From NCBI GenBank assembly GCA_007693555.1, contig REDJ01000232.1, positions 30,441 through 94,440 of the forward strand: DNA of 64,000 bases. The letters run 5' to 3'. Numbering within the stretch: position 1 is the first letter of the stretch; every line of letters starts with the position of its first letter. The notes under the pieces are model-generated. The model was not told where the DNA came from. It saw nothing but the letters and a program-made list of their open reading frames with translations, and searched no databases. The DNA comes from Bacteroidota bacterium. GTDB taxonomy: Bacteria > Bacteroidota > Bacteroidia > Bacteroidales > UBA7960. The position numbers were made by a program, and so were the translations under genes. Shown here one piece after another: positions 1 through 8,425 of the stretch.

Positions 1-500
1 TCGCTTACATGGCTGAAGTGCGTATTGAAAACGAACAATTCTTTTCCGCTTTCCCTGTGTTTAAGTTGTGCCCATACCACGACCCTTGGCAAAACAGCAG
101 CCCAGCCAATACTGCCCGGAATATCGGGAGTTTCTGATAACCAGAATTGAGAATGATCCAGCAATTCAAAAACATCAGTACGGAAAAATATGGGTGAAAA
201 CTCCCCACCCTTTTCGCCATCATCGCGACCTGTGCCAACATACGCATAACCGGGCATGATCCGGAGCAAGTCCTCATTCTGATGATGAAGGTTTTCCTGC
301 ATGCCAACGATATCAGGTAAATTCTCATTCATGTATTTTTCTACCAGTGGAATACGGTTGGGCCAGGCATTGATACCGTCATTGGGGTTGTCAAAACGCA
401 CATTAAAGGTCATAACCGTAAGTTCATAGGTGGTAGTCCTTGGTGTACATCCTGCAAAAATCAATATTAAGATTGCCAGAGAAATAAATAAAGTACGCAT
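1..500 (-). CDS. Endonuclease/exonuclease/phosphatase (EEP) family lipoprotein, 3' end cut off
   Basis: Reading leftwards from the ATG at 498-500, an open frame runs off the left edge, giving the first 166 residues. The N-terminus is a lipoprotein signal peptide with lipobox FAGC (Cys18), so the protein should be anchored in a membrane facing the periplasm or surface. After it come EEP-fold landmarks in the right order: MTFNVRFD (first metal/phosphate loop), MQEN (the metal-binding Glu), GRDDGEKGGEF, PIFFR, FWLSETP and NTHFSH. These fit the DNase I/exonuclease III/sphingomyelinase-like superfamily that hydrolyses phosphodiesters. The substrate cannot be told; secreted nucleases and phospholipases both belong here. 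The C-terminal catalytic SDH-type motif would lie outside the window. It is divergent from the DUF418 gene, with about 180 bp between. Confidence 0.85.
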   Translation of the reverse strand, partial: MRTLFISLAILILIFAGCTPRTTTYELTVMTFNVRFDNPNDGINAWPNRIPLVEKYMNENLPDIVGMQENLHHQNEDLLRIMPGYAYVGTGRDDGEKGGEFSPIFFRTDVFELLDHSQFWLSETPDIPGSIGWAAVLPRVVVWAQLKHRESGKELFVFNTHFSHVS

Positions 501-677
501 AAGAATAATTTTTTACCAATAAATATAACTCATCAGAAACTTGAAAATTACATAAAACCCGGAAATAATACAAGTGCATAAAATTTGTTAAAAAATACAT
601 TGCACTCTTTTGTAACGAATGCAATTTTCTGTCGACAAAATAAAGATAGGTTAATGTTGAATATAAAACAGAAGAAA

Positions 678-1922
678 ATGACAACAAGCTACCAACCCCT
701 TCAATTAAACCAGAGAGTTGAATTTCTTGATTTACTTCGTGGATTTGCCCTTTTGGGTATACTTATGGTGAACATGCCCCTGATGAATGCACCCTTTGTT
801 ACCGAAATGGGCAAATTTACAATATGGACTGATCCTGCTAATGAAACGGCCTCATGGATAATCAGGTTCTTTTTTACAGGAAAATTTTACACCTTATTCT
901 CTATGCTGTTCGGCATAGGATTTTATTTTTTCCTGAGAAAAGCGGATGAAACCGCAAATTCAGTCTTGCCTGTTTTCAGACGACGCCTGGGCTGGTTACT
1001 TGCCATAGGAATTTTACATGTTGTATTGCTATGGTACGGAGATATACTTGTGTTTTATGCTCTGTTTGGATTTGTCATGATCCTTTTTCGTAAAAAGTCG
1101 GTCAAATCCTTAATAATTTGGGCAATATCTGTTTTTATGATTCCCATTTTGCTTACTCTGGGTTTTGTTCTTTTCTTTCAATGGGCGCTTTCTGTGCCGG
1201 AAATCGCTGAAACTCTTGCCCCGCAATTAAAAGGAAGCGTGGTATGGATGAACGATTTTATTGAACGTGCAAATGTTGTATATTCCACAGGCAGTTTTGC
1301 GGAAATTGTAAGAATTCGGTTACTGGAATATTCAAATATACTTCCCGGTGCATTTTTCTTTTTTCCAAATGTACTTGCAATGTTTTTGATCGGGGTTGCT
1401 TTTGGCAAAAAAAAGGTATTTGAAAACCTGGAAGCTAACAGAGGTTTATTAAATAAACTGGCACTTTACAGTTTGCCAGTAGCAATAGTTAGTAACTGGG
1501 CATTAGCTTATTATTCGAGCTATAGCTCCTACGTGGTTTTTGACTGGCCCATATTCTGGGTAACAGTATCAATGGCTTTTGGTGGGCCGTCTCTTATGTT
1601 TGTTTATATAGCTTTGATTGCTCATTGTTATCACAAAGGCTATTTTAAGAAGATTTCACAAGCAATAATGCAAACCGGACGCATGGCACTCACCAATTAC
1701 CTTATGCAATCTGTGATTGCCACCACAATATTTTTCTCTTATGGCTTGGGGTTATATGGTCAGGTAAATATCTGGCAAGGTATGATTCTTACGGTTGCCA
1801 TATACATTGTGCAGGTCATCTGGAGCCATTACTGGCTGAAATATTACCGCTTCGGCCCCATGGAATGGCTATGGCGCACTCTTACCTATGGGAAAAAGCA
1901 AAAGATGAAAAAAAGTCAGTAA
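678..1922 (+). CDS. DUF418 family multi-pass membrane protein (YeiB-like)
   Basis: The 414-residue protein starts with the family signature RVEFLDLLRGFALLGILMVN and then has many hydrophobic segments, ending in the DUF418 C-terminal region with GRMALTNYLMQS and FGPMEWLWRTLTYG. DUF418/YeiB proteins are inner-membrane proteins related to acyltransferase-3-type membrane enzymes, and their role is not settled. I chose the ATG at 678 because the family signature begins only 14 residues later; an in-frame ATG at 654 and an open frame back to 585 add residues that do not resemble the family. The last 7 bp overlap the convergent Lrp-type regulator. No promoter with both consensus boxes was seen upstream. 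Confidence 0.85.
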   Translation: MTTSYQPLQLNQRVEFLDLLRGFALLGILMVNMPLMNAPFVTEMGKFTIWTDPANETASWIIRFFFTGKFYTLFSMLFGIGFYFFLRKADETANSVLPVFRRRLGWLLAIGILHVVLLWYGDILVFYALFGFVMILFRKKSVKSLIIWAISVFMIPILLTLGFVLFFQWALSVPEIAETLAPQLKGSVVWMNDFIERANVVYSTGSFAEIVRIRLLEYSNILPGAFFFFPNVLAMFLIGVAFGKKKVFENLEANRGLLNKLALYSLPVAIVSNWALAYYSSYSSYVVFDWPIFWVTVSMAFGGPSLMFVYIALIAHCYHKGYFKKISQAIMQTGRMALTNYLMQSVIATTIFFSYGLGLYGQVNIWQGMILTVAIYIVQVIWSHYWLKYYRFGPMEWLWRTLTYGKKQKMKKSQ

Positions 1923-2407
1923 CTGTTTATATCGCCAAGGTTAACCGGAAGATTACGCGTAAACCCTTCTTCAAGAGATATGAAAGTTTCGGTGCTGGTA
2001 ACCTCAACTATGGATTGTATTTGCTCAACAATTACCTTTTTCAGGTGCTCATTGTTTTTGGTAAAAACTTTCACAAATAATGAATATTTACCAGATATGT
2101 GATGACATTCAACGATTTCAGGTATTTTGCTGATTTTCGCAAAAACTTCTTCATGGGTGGAATGAACTGAAAGATTGATTTGGATTCCTATAAACGCACA
2201 GGTTTGGTAACCCAGCCCCTTTGGATTGAGGTTAAACTGCGATCCTTTGATTATACCGGCATCCATTAACTTCTGAACCCTTTGGTGCACAGCTGCTCCG
2301 CTAATACCACAAATTCTTGCAACCTCAAGAAAAGGCATACGTGCATTGCGCGTTAATATTTCCAGAATTTTATGGTCGGTTTTATCTATTTGAAAGTTGC
2401 CGTTCAT
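1916..2407 (-). CDS. Lrp/AsnC family transcriptional regulator
   Basis: At 163 residues this has the usual length and layout of the family. The N-terminal winged helix (residues 6-65) opens with DKTDHKILEILTRNARMPF and contains the recognition region ISGAAVHQRVQKLMDAGII. The C-terminal part is the RAM/AsnC ligand-sensing domain, with the glycine-containing HHISGKYSLFVKV segment. Such proteins form dimers or octamers and sense amino acids. The gene is divergent from the PLP-dependent sulfur amino acid lyase at 2592 with 184 bp between them, so that enzyme gene is the obvious target and methionine or a related amino acid the obvious effector; this is inference from position. A TAnnTTTG box on this strand lies at 2438-2445. 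Confidence 0.93.
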   Translation of the reverse strand: MNGNFQIDKTDHKILEILTRNARMPFLEVARICGISGAAVHQRVQKLMDAGIIKGSQFNLNPKGLGYQTCAFIGIQINLSVHSTHEEVFAKISKIPEIVECHHISGKYSLFVKVFTKNNEHLKKVIVEQIQSIVEVTSTETFISLEEGFTRNLPVNLGDINSY

Positions 2408-2437
2408 TTTTCAATTGTAGAAGGTTATAATGTGTTA

Positions 2438-2445
2438 CAAAAATA
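2438..2445 (-). promoter_or_regulatory. Probable -7 box for the Lrp-type gene
   Basis: Read on the minus strand this is TATTTTTG, a match to the Bacteroidota -7 consensus TAnnTTTG, 31 bp upstream of the start codon. No TTTG -33 box is present at the usual 19-21 bp spacing, so the assignment is tentative. Confidence 0.4.
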
Positions 2446-2529
2446 ACATAAAAATAAATAAATTGTAAGCATTGTTCCTGAAATTGTTAAATGATTTTTT
2501 GATTTTTAAGGCTAATGTCGTAAATTTAT

Positions 2530-2537
2530 TATTTTTG
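2530..2537 (+). promoter_or_regulatory. Probable -7 box for the gamma-lyase-type gene
   Basis: TATTTTTG matches the TAnnTTTG consensus and would place the transcript start about 45-50 nt before the ATG at 2592. A TTTG at 2498-2501 is 28 bp upstream, farther than the standard spacing. An activator such as the divergent Lrp-type protein could compensate for a poor -33 box; this is inference. Confidence 0.4.
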
Positions 2538-2591
2538 TGTTATCAGGAAATATGGAAATAAATCCTTAATTATCAACAAAAAACGCACATT

Positions 2592-3791
2592 ATGAAATTC
2601 GACCCGGCATCAAAAATTCAGGATCTTTTGCAATTTGGTGAATATGGAGATGTTAACCCTTCCATAACCGATTCAGCAACTTACACATTCATGGAGGCCA
2701 AAACCATGACAGACACTTTTCATGGCGAGCAAGAGGGTTGTTTTCTTTATTCTCGTCACTGGAACCCCTCGAACCGCTATCTTGCAGAAGCCCTGGCAGC
2801 AATGGAAGGAACCGAGAATGCATGGGTTACAGCATCGGGGATGGCCGCCATTACTTCTTCCATACTGCAGCTTTGTAATTGTGGATCTCACATTGTTTCA
2901 AGTGTAACTACCTATGGGGGAACATTTGCCTTTCTGGCCAATTACCTTAAGAAATTCCAGATAGAAGTAACATTTGTAGATCCTACCAACCATGAAAAAG
3001 TCAAAGAGGCCATCAGGCCCAATACCACTTTGATTTACACTGAAACCATGACCAATCCTTTGCTGCAAATTTGCGACATAGAAGCATTGGCCAAAATAGC
3101 AGATGATCATGGGATAAAATTATTGGTAGATAACACTTTTACGCCCATGATAGTTGCTCCGGCCAGATTGGGAGCACACATTGTTGTATATAGCATGACC
3201 AAGTTTATTAATGGAAAAAACGATTGTGTGGCAGGAGCAATTTGTGCTGATAATCAATTTATTGAGGACTTGGCAGATGTAAACACAGGAACTGCCATGC
3301 TGCTTGGCCCTGTACTTGATCCTTTGCGTTCTTCAAGTATTCATAAAAACCTTCATACACTTCACATTCGTATGAAGCAGCATAGTCATAATGCTTTATA
3401 CCTGGCAAATAAGTTTAAGGAAATTGGTTTGAAGTTTATTTATCCCGGCTTGCCTGAGCATCCTCAGCATGAGCTGTTTAAAAAAATTATGAACCCTGAA
3501 TACGGATTTGGCGGAATGATTGCCATTGATATGGAAACTGCGGAAAAGGCCAATCGCCTGATGGAAAAAATGCAGGAAAAGGGGGTGGGCTATCTTGCCG
3601 TAAGTCTGGGTTATTTTAAAACTCTCTTCAGCAACTCAGGGAAAAGCACTTCCAGTGAGGTGCCTGAAGAGCTGCAGCGTGAAATGGGTTTATCCGAAGG
3701 CTTGATAAGATTCTCCGTGGGACTGGATAATAATATTGAGCGGTCATTTAACATGATACACGAATCCCTCAAGGAACTCAAATATATTTAA
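2592..3791 (+). CDS. Cys/Met metabolism PLP-dependent enzyme (methionine gamma-lyase / cystathionine synthase-lyase family)
   Basis: The 399-residue protein is a fold-type I PLP enzyme of the gamma-family. Visible landmarks are YSRHWNPSNRYLAEALA (phosphate-contacting Tyr53 and Arg), the SGMAAI loop (83-87) that binds the cofactor phosphate, LLVDNTFTP with the PLP-pairing Asp180, and YSMTKFINGKND with the Schiff-base Lys204. These enzymes cleave or replace the gamma or beta substituent of methionine, cystathionine or homoserine esters. The exact reaction cannot be read from motifs; methionine gamma-lyase is a reasonable first guess since the gene stands alone next to an Lrp regulator and not in a biosynthetic operon. 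It is followed by about 400 bp without a gene. Confidence 0.88.
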   Translation: MKFDPASKIQDLLQFGEYGDVNPSITDSATYTFMEAKTMTDTFHGEQEGCFLYSRHWNPSNRYLAEALAAMEGTENAWVTASGMAAITSSILQLCNCGSHIVSSVTTYGGTFAFLANYLKKFQIEVTFVDPTNHEKVKEAIRPNTTLIYTETMTNPLLQICDIEALAKIADDHGIKLLVDNTFTPMIVAPARLGAHIVVYSMTKFINGKNDCVAGAICADNQFIEDLADVNTGTAMLLGPVLDPLRSSSIHKNLHTLHIRMKQHSHNALYLANKFKEIGLKFIYPGLPEHPQHELFKKIMNPEYGFGGMIAIDMETAEKANRLMEKMQEKGVGYLAVSLGYFKTLFSNSGKSTSSEVPEELQREMGLSEGLIRFSVGLDNNIERSFNMIHESLKELKYI

Positions 3792-4194
3792 AGGCTTGTT
3801 CAGTATTTTTCTCATTATGGGGAAATACTACACAATGTTTTCATAAAAGTGGTTGGTAAAGTATTCTTCGCTAACTGAAACCTTCGCAGATATTGTTAAT
3901 GAAATTAAACTTTTAAAATTTGTATTTTGGCATGAAATTTATATTGTTAAAATAAAATAAATTATTGTTGCTTTAAAACATTACTAGTTTATTTTCGTTT
4001 CTTGATTGTAAAGAAATTTAGTAATTTTTCTTCATGTTGTTTTGGTTAGTTGATTGGTGGCCCCGGAATTTGAATAAGTTCCGGGGTTTTTTTATTTCCC
4101 TCTGGAAAAACTGGTTCAAACAATTATCAGTAATCAGAGTTCTTAAGAATAGAAGCATTCAAGATTTAAACTATTAAATAAAAAGGAGAAGATT
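3792..4194. other. 403-bp intergenic region with an isolated terminator
   Basis: No coding sequence is supported on either strand. The stretch is very AT-rich up to a strong intrinsic terminator at 4061-4093, about 270 bp beyond the preceding stop codon. A weaker stem (AGTATTT with AAATACT) occurs near 3805-3832 and has no following T tract. The terminator may end a long 3' UTR or a separate small RNA. Confidence 0.5.
4061..4093 (+). terminator. Intrinsic terminator
   Basis: An 8-bp perfect stem (CCCCGGAA at 4061-4068 with TTCCGGGG at 4079-4086) is followed directly by seven T residues. It points rightwards, ahead of the PfpI gene. Confidence 0.85.
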
Positions 4195-4701
4195 ATGAAA
4201 AAGATTGTTGTATTATTGGAAAAAATGGTAGAAGATTCAGAATTTCTTTATCCTTATTTGAGGCTTAAGGAAGAAGGGTTTGATGTAATATCAGCAGCAC
4301 CTGAAAAAAAGATTTATCAGGGAAAAGGCGGGCAAAGCTTTAAACCCGATAAAGAATTCTCAGAAATAAAGAACGAAGTTTTTGATGCTGTAATAGTTCC
4401 GGGTGGCTATGCTCCAGATCTCTGGCGCAGGGATGAAGAAATTGTGGGCTTCGTGAAAAAACACTTTGAAAATGGAAAGATCATTGCATCCATCTGTCAT
4501 GGGCCGTGGTTGCTGATATCGGCCGGAATTGTAAAAGATAAAAATGTAACTGGCTTTTTTGCCATTAAAGACGACCTGATGAATGCAGGCGCTATTTATG
4601 ATGGCAAAGACTGGGTTGAGGATGGCAATCTGCTCAGTAGTACCAACCCCCAAACTATGTTGCCTATGATGAAAAGACTGGTTGAAAAATTTAAAGAATA
4701 A
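4195..4701 (+). CDS. DJ-1/PfpI family protein
   Basis: The 168-residue protein has the complete DJ-1/PfpI fold signature: an N-terminal beta strand KKIVVLLE, the conserved Glu (Glu16 in EDSEFLYP), the VIVPGGYAPD loop and the nucleophile elbow ASICHGPW with Cys101-His102. It is closest to the PfpI/YhbO branch, some of whose members are reported as intracellular cysteine peptidases, glyoxalases or deglycases; the activity of this one cannot be decided from sequence. A clear Shine-Dalgarno (AAGGAG) precedes the ATG. It is flanked by terminators on both sides and so is probably a single-gene transcript. Cytoplasmic; no signal peptide. Confidence 0.9.
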   Translation: MKKIVVLLEKMVEDSEFLYPYLRLKEEGFDVISAAPEKKIYQGKGGQSFKPDKEFSEIKNEVFDAVIVPGGYAPDLWRRDEEIVGFVKKHFENGKIIASICHGPWLLISAGIVKDKNVTGFFAIKDDLMNAGAIYDGKDWVEDGNLLSSTNPQTMLPMMKRLVEKFKE

Positions 4702-4721
4702 TCCAGGTTCTTTAAAAAATA

Positions 4722-4752
4722 AAAGGCTGCTCTTCCGGGGCAGCCTTTTTTA
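4722..4752. terminator. Bidirectional intrinsic terminator between PfpI gene and gpmI
   Basis: A 9-bp perfect stem (AAAGGCTGC at 4722-4730, GCAGCCTTT at 4740-4748) has a T tract after it on the plus strand and an A tract before it, so it can end transcription from both convergent genes. Confidence 0.85.
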
Positions 4753-4773
4753 CTTTCAGGAATTTAATAATAA

Positions 4774-6300
4774 TTATTCTACAAGTATTTTCCCGTCCAT
4801 TTCATCCGATTTTTCTACACCCATCATATGCAAAATGGTAGGTGCCAGGTCTGCCAGCCTGCCCTCATCTTTTAGGGATTTGTAATCCTTGTCAATTAAC
4901 CATAGGGGAACAGGATTGGTAGTATGAGCCGTATTGGGAGAACCATTATCATTAAAGGCAAAATCAGCATTACCATGATCAGAAGTAATTAGTACTGAGT
5001 ATCCGTTATCTACAGCAGCTTCAGTAACTTCTTTCACACAGGCATCAACGGTTTCTACTGCTTTTTTTATGGCTTCGTAAACTCCGGTATGTCCTACCAT
5101 ATCGGCATTGGCAAAGTTCAGGCAAATGAAATCAAATTTCTGCTTTTTTATCTCAGCCACTACAGCGTCTTTTACTTCGGGTGCACTCATTTCGGGTTGC
5201 AGATCGTAGGTGGCAACTTTAGGTGAGGAGATCATAATTCTTTCTTCGCCTATAAACTCAGTTTCGCGCCCACCACTGAAGAAAAAGGTAACATGCGGAT
5301 ATTTTTCTGTTTCTGCAATACGTAATTGGGTTTTGTTATTTCTTTCGAGTATTTCACCCATAGTATTACTTAAATCATCTTTCTCGTAAATGATTTTCAC
5401 ATTTTTGAATGAGTCATCATATTTGGTCATAGTGAGATAATGCAACGGCATGGTTTTCATATCATGCTCAGGCATATCTTTTTGGGTAAGCACCACTGTT
5501 ATTTCGCGCAGCCGGTCGGTACGGAAGTTAAAACATATTACAACATCTCCCTCGTCAATTGTGGCTAATGGTTTGTCATTTTCATCCACAATAACTTTGG
5601 GCTTGATAAATTCATCAGTTACATCGTCTTCATAAGATGCTTTTATAGCCGAAGCGCTGTCTTTAAATTTCTCACCTTCACCATTTACCAGCATGTCGTA
5701 AGCCAGCTTAATGCGCTCCCATCGCTTGTCGCGATCCATTGCATAATATCTTCCACAAACTGAGGCAACGGTGCCCGCTGATTTTTTTATGTGCTCTTCC
5801 AACTGCCCTACATATCCTAATCCGCTCTTGGGGTCGGTATCGCGACCATCGGTAAAAGCATGTATATATAGTTTATCAAATTTTTGTTGTTTGGCTGTAT
5901 CGCACAATCCAAACAGATGGTCCATTGCAGAGTGTACACCTCCATCAGAAACCAAACCCAGCAAGTGAACTTTTTTACCCTCTTTTTTTGCATAGTCGAA
6001 AGCCGCTGTCAGAGTTTCCATTTTATGAAAAGAGCCATCTTCAATAGCTTTAGAAATTTTTACCAGGTCCTGGTAAACAATTCTTCCTGCCCCGATATTC
6101 AGGTGGCCCACTTCAGAGTTGCCCATCTGGCCCTTGGGAAGACCTACATCTTCGCCTGAAGTTCTGAGTGTTGTATATGCTGCTTTTTTTTGTAAACTTT
6201 TTGTAAATGGCACATCTGCATTGGAGATGATGTCAGATTTATCACCCTTTCCTACTCCCCAACCGTCCATGATAACAAGAATAACTTTTTTATTTTGCAT
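4774..6300 (-). CDS. gpmI: 2,3-bisphosphoglycerate-independent phosphoglycerate mutase
   Basis: The 508-residue protein interconverts 3- and 2-phosphoglycerate in glycolysis through a phosphoserine intermediate and two Mn ions. Key motifs are all present: VIMDGWGVG with metal ligand Asp12, QMGNSEVGHLNIGAGR with the phospho-accepting Ser62, HAFTDGRDTDP, GRYYAMDRDKRWER, NFRTDRLREI, NFANADMVGHTG and the metal-binding ITSDHGNAD near the C-terminus. The length matches the family. A good Shine-Dalgarno (AAGGAAGAA) stands before the ATG. It is last in a minus-strand run mlaE-mlaF-permease-gpmI, 45 bp after the permease gene, and is closed by the bidirectional terminator at 4722-4752. Confidence 0.97.
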   Translation of the reverse strand: MQNKKVILVIMDGWGVGKGDKSDIISNADVPFTKSLQKKAAYTTLRTSGEDVGLPKGQMGNSEVGHLNIGAGRIVYQDLVKISKAIEDGSFHKMETLTAAFDYAKKEGKKVHLLGLVSDGGVHSAMDHLFGLCDTAKQQKFDKLYIHAFTDGRDTDPKSGLGYVGQLEEHIKKSAGTVASVCGRYYAMDRDKRWERIKLAYDMLVNGEGEKFKDSASAIKASYEDDVTDEFIKPKVIVDENDKPLATIDEGDVVICFNFRTDRLREITVVLTQKDMPEHDMKTMPLHYLTMTKYDDSFKNVKIIYEKDDLSNTMGEILERNNKTQLRIAETEKYPHVTFFFSGGRETEFIGEERIMISSPKVATYDLQPEMSAPEVKDAVVAEIKKQKFDFICLNFANADMVGHTGVYEAIKKAVETVDACVKEVTEAAVDNGYSVLITSDHGNADFAFNDNGSPNTAHTTNPVPLWLIDKDYKSLKDEGRLADLAPTILHMMGVEKSDEMDGKILVE

Positions 6301-6345
6301 TTCTTCCTTTCCGAATCTTTAGAATTAGAAATTATATTTAATTAA

Positions 6346-7596
6346 TTATAATCCTGTACGTATAGCTTCCACGGGGTCAAGTCTGGCTGCTGACCATGCC
6401 GGTACAAAGCCTGCAATAAGGCCTATGATCACTGAGACATTTATTCCCAGCATAATATTTTTCATACTGAGCATAAGATTCATCCCCAATATACTGGTTG
6501 CAAGCCAGGAGATGCCAAATACCATGACCAAACCTATTATGCCACCCATAAGGCTAAGCAATACAGCTTCTGTCAGAAACTGAAATAGTATGAAATAGTT
6601 TTTAGCACCCAATGCTTTTTGTATGCCAATGATATTGGTTCTTTCTTTTACTGAAACAAACATGATATTTGCAATACCAAAACCGCCTACCAGTATAGAG
6701 AAACCACCAATGATCCAGCCCGCTATTTTAAGTACGCTAAATACGTTATCAAACTGGGTTGATAGTAAACTTGCCTGGTTTAAAGCAAAGTTATCATCAG
6801 CAGTGGGCTTAATGCGCCTTATACTACGCATGGTCCCCCTCAGTTCATCAATCAATTCATCATTGTCGAAGTTTTCTCTCCCTTTGGCAAGGATAGCCGG
6901 ATTATACCTGTCACTGTTTACATCAATAAATGAATTGACAAATGTTACAGGAAGCAATACCAGGTCATCGTGGCTGTTGCCAAAAATATCGTCGCCTTCT
7001 TGTGTAAATACTCCGATAACTTCAATATTACGTCCGAATATTTTAATGATTTTTCCAACCGGATCAACTTCATTAAAAAGGTTTTGGGCAATGTTGGCTC
7101 CTATTAAGGCAACATTTCTTCCGTTAAATGATTCCGTAGGGGAGAAATAACGGCCATTTCCTATTTCAAATGAACGGATTTTATCATAGTCATGTGAAGC
7201 GGTTAATATAGTAATTCTTTCCATGCTTCGGTTTCCAAATTCAACTGTACGGCTTGTAGATGCCGTAAATACAACCGCGTCAAGTATCTGGGTCCGTCTC
7301 ATGATTTCGTCGAGTTCACTCACACGGGGGGTAGGTCGATTGATATACCTCCACCAGGGATAATCGCTACCGAACTCCCATGGCCACTTTTGAATATAAA
7401 CTACATTTTCACCCAAAGATGCAATGGAGCCCCTGATGCTTTTTTCAAGTGCATCCACTACACTGAAAACAGAAATAATCGCAAAGATACCTATAGTAAT
7501 ACCCAGCAGGGTAAGCAATGTTCGTAGCTTGTTAGCAACAACACTACCCCAGGCAAAAAAAGCACTCTCCTTGAAAAGTTTAATAAACAGTATCAT
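6346..7596 (-). CDS. MacB/FtsX-type ABC transporter permease
   Basis: The 416-residue protein has the MacB layout: an N-terminal cytoplasmic start and first membrane helix (LRTLLTLLGITIGIFAIISV), a periplasmic MacB-PCD-like domain of about 220 residues, and three C-terminal helices in an FtsX domain ending in the family hallmark AARLDPVEAIRTGL. Such permeases pair with a separate MacB-type ATPase and act by mechanotransmission, often in lipoprotein or peptide export. No matching ATPase of the LolD/MacB type is adjacent; the neighbouring ATPase at 7679 belongs to the Mla type and pairs with the permease at 8422. The partner therefore is probably encoded elsewhere. Confidence 0.9.
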   Translation of the reverse strand: MILFIKLFKESAFFAWGSVVANKLRTLLTLLGITIGIFAIISVFSVVDALEKSIRGSIASLGENVVYIQKWPWEFGSDYPWWRYINRPTPRVSELDEIMRRTQILDAVVFTASTSRTVEFGNRSMERITILTASHDYDKIRSFEIGNGRYFSPTESFNGRNVALIGANIAQNLFNEVDPVGKIIKIFGRNIEVIGVFTQEGDDIFGNSHDDLVLLPVTFVNSFIDVNSDRYNPAILAKGRENFDNDELIDELRGTMRSIRRIKPTADDNFALNQASLLSTQFDNVFSVLKIAGWIIGGFSILVGGFGIANIMFVSVKERTNIIGIQKALGAKNYFILFQFLTEAVLLSLMGGIIGLVMVFGISWLATSILGMNLMLSMKNIMLGINVSVIIGLIAGFVPAWSAARLDPVEAIRTGL

Positions 7597-7678
7597 AGGG
7601 ATTTTTTAAGGATACAAAGTTACAAATTTCGACTCACAATTCGTTCTGCTCAATTTTATGGTATTCTGTGGATTTCTA

Positions 7679-8425
7679 TTATTTAAGCTTTCGCACCAGT
7701 TCCGAAGCGTAAACAAAATCTTCCACTTCTTTGTTGCCGGTAGTAAGTATTTCATCAGAGCTTCCTTCCCACCACAAGTTACCTTTATAGATAAATATAA
7801 CATGATCACCGATTTCCATTACACTATTCATGTCATGGGTATTTATTATAGTGGTAATCCGAAACTCCTTTGTAATCTCACTGATAAGCCTGTCAATTAC
7901 GATGGCTGTCTGCGGATCAAGCCCGGAGTTGGGTTCATCGCAAAACAAATAGTCCGGTTTGTTGGCAATAGCCCGGGCAATAGCCACACGCTTTTTCATC
8001 CCCCCACTGATTTCAGCCGGGTAAAGGTGGTTGGCGTCCAATATATTCACTCTGTCAAGGCAAAAATGGGCCCTTTCAAGCTTCTCTTTGCGTGTCATGT
8101 CTTTATTAAACATTTCCAGGGGAAAAACAACATTTTCTTCCACCGTAAGTGAATCAAACAAAGCACTTCCCTGAAAGAGCATCCCCATTTTTTTTCTCAC
8201 TTTGGTACGCTGTTTTTCATTCATCAGGGTGAAATTGTTTTTATCAAAAAATACTCCGCCTGAATCAGGCTCCAGCAAACCTACAAGGCATTTCATAAAC
8301 ACGGTTTTCCCGGAGCCGCTTTGCCCAATAATCAGGTTGGTTTTCCCTACTTCAAAAGTGGTATTGATACCTTTGAGTACGTTCAATTCGCCGAATGATT
8401 TTTTCAACTCTTTAACCTCTATCAT
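7679..8425 (-). CDS. mlaF: Mla-type ABC transporter ATP-binding protein
   Basis: At 248 residues this is a single ABC ATPase domain with Walker A GQSGSGKT (34-41), the Q-loop MLFQGSALFDSLTV, the signature SGGMKKRVAIARA, Walker B YLFCDEPNSGLDP and the switch NTHDM. The SGGM form of the signature and the FQ-x-ALFDSLTV segment are typical of MlaF, the ATPase of the MlaFEDB system that moves phospholipids between the membranes of Gram-negative bacteria. Its start overlaps the end of the MlaE-type permease gene by 4 bp (ATGA), a sign of translational coupling. The substrate-binding MCE protein (MlaD) is not encoded in the window. Confidence 0.92.
   Translation of the reverse strand: MIEVKELKKSFGELNVLKGINTTFEVGKTNLIIGQSGSGKTVFMKCLVGLLEPDSGGVFFDKNNFTLMNEKQRTKVRKKMGMLFQGSALFDSLTVEENVVFPLEMFNKDMTRKEKLERAHFCLDRVNILDANHLYPAEISGGMKKRVAIARAIANKPDYLFCDEPNSGLDPQTAIVIDRLISEITKEFRITTIINTHDMNSVMEIGDHVIFIYKGNLWWEGSSDEILTTGNKEVEDFVYASELVRKLK

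Noticed and set aside
5..328. 107-residue minus-strand frame at the left edge
   Set aside because: It overlaps, in another frame, the EEP-family lipoprotein, which has a signal peptide and clear family motifs.
424..687. 87-residue minus-strand frame upstream of the DUF418 gene
   Set aside because: Mostly AT-rich intergenic sequence, overlapping two better supported genes; no recognisable domain.
7679..8425. Pairing this ATPase with the MacB-like permease at 6346
   Set aside because: Signature and gene overlap tie it to the MlaE-type permease; the MacB-like protein needs another ATPase type.
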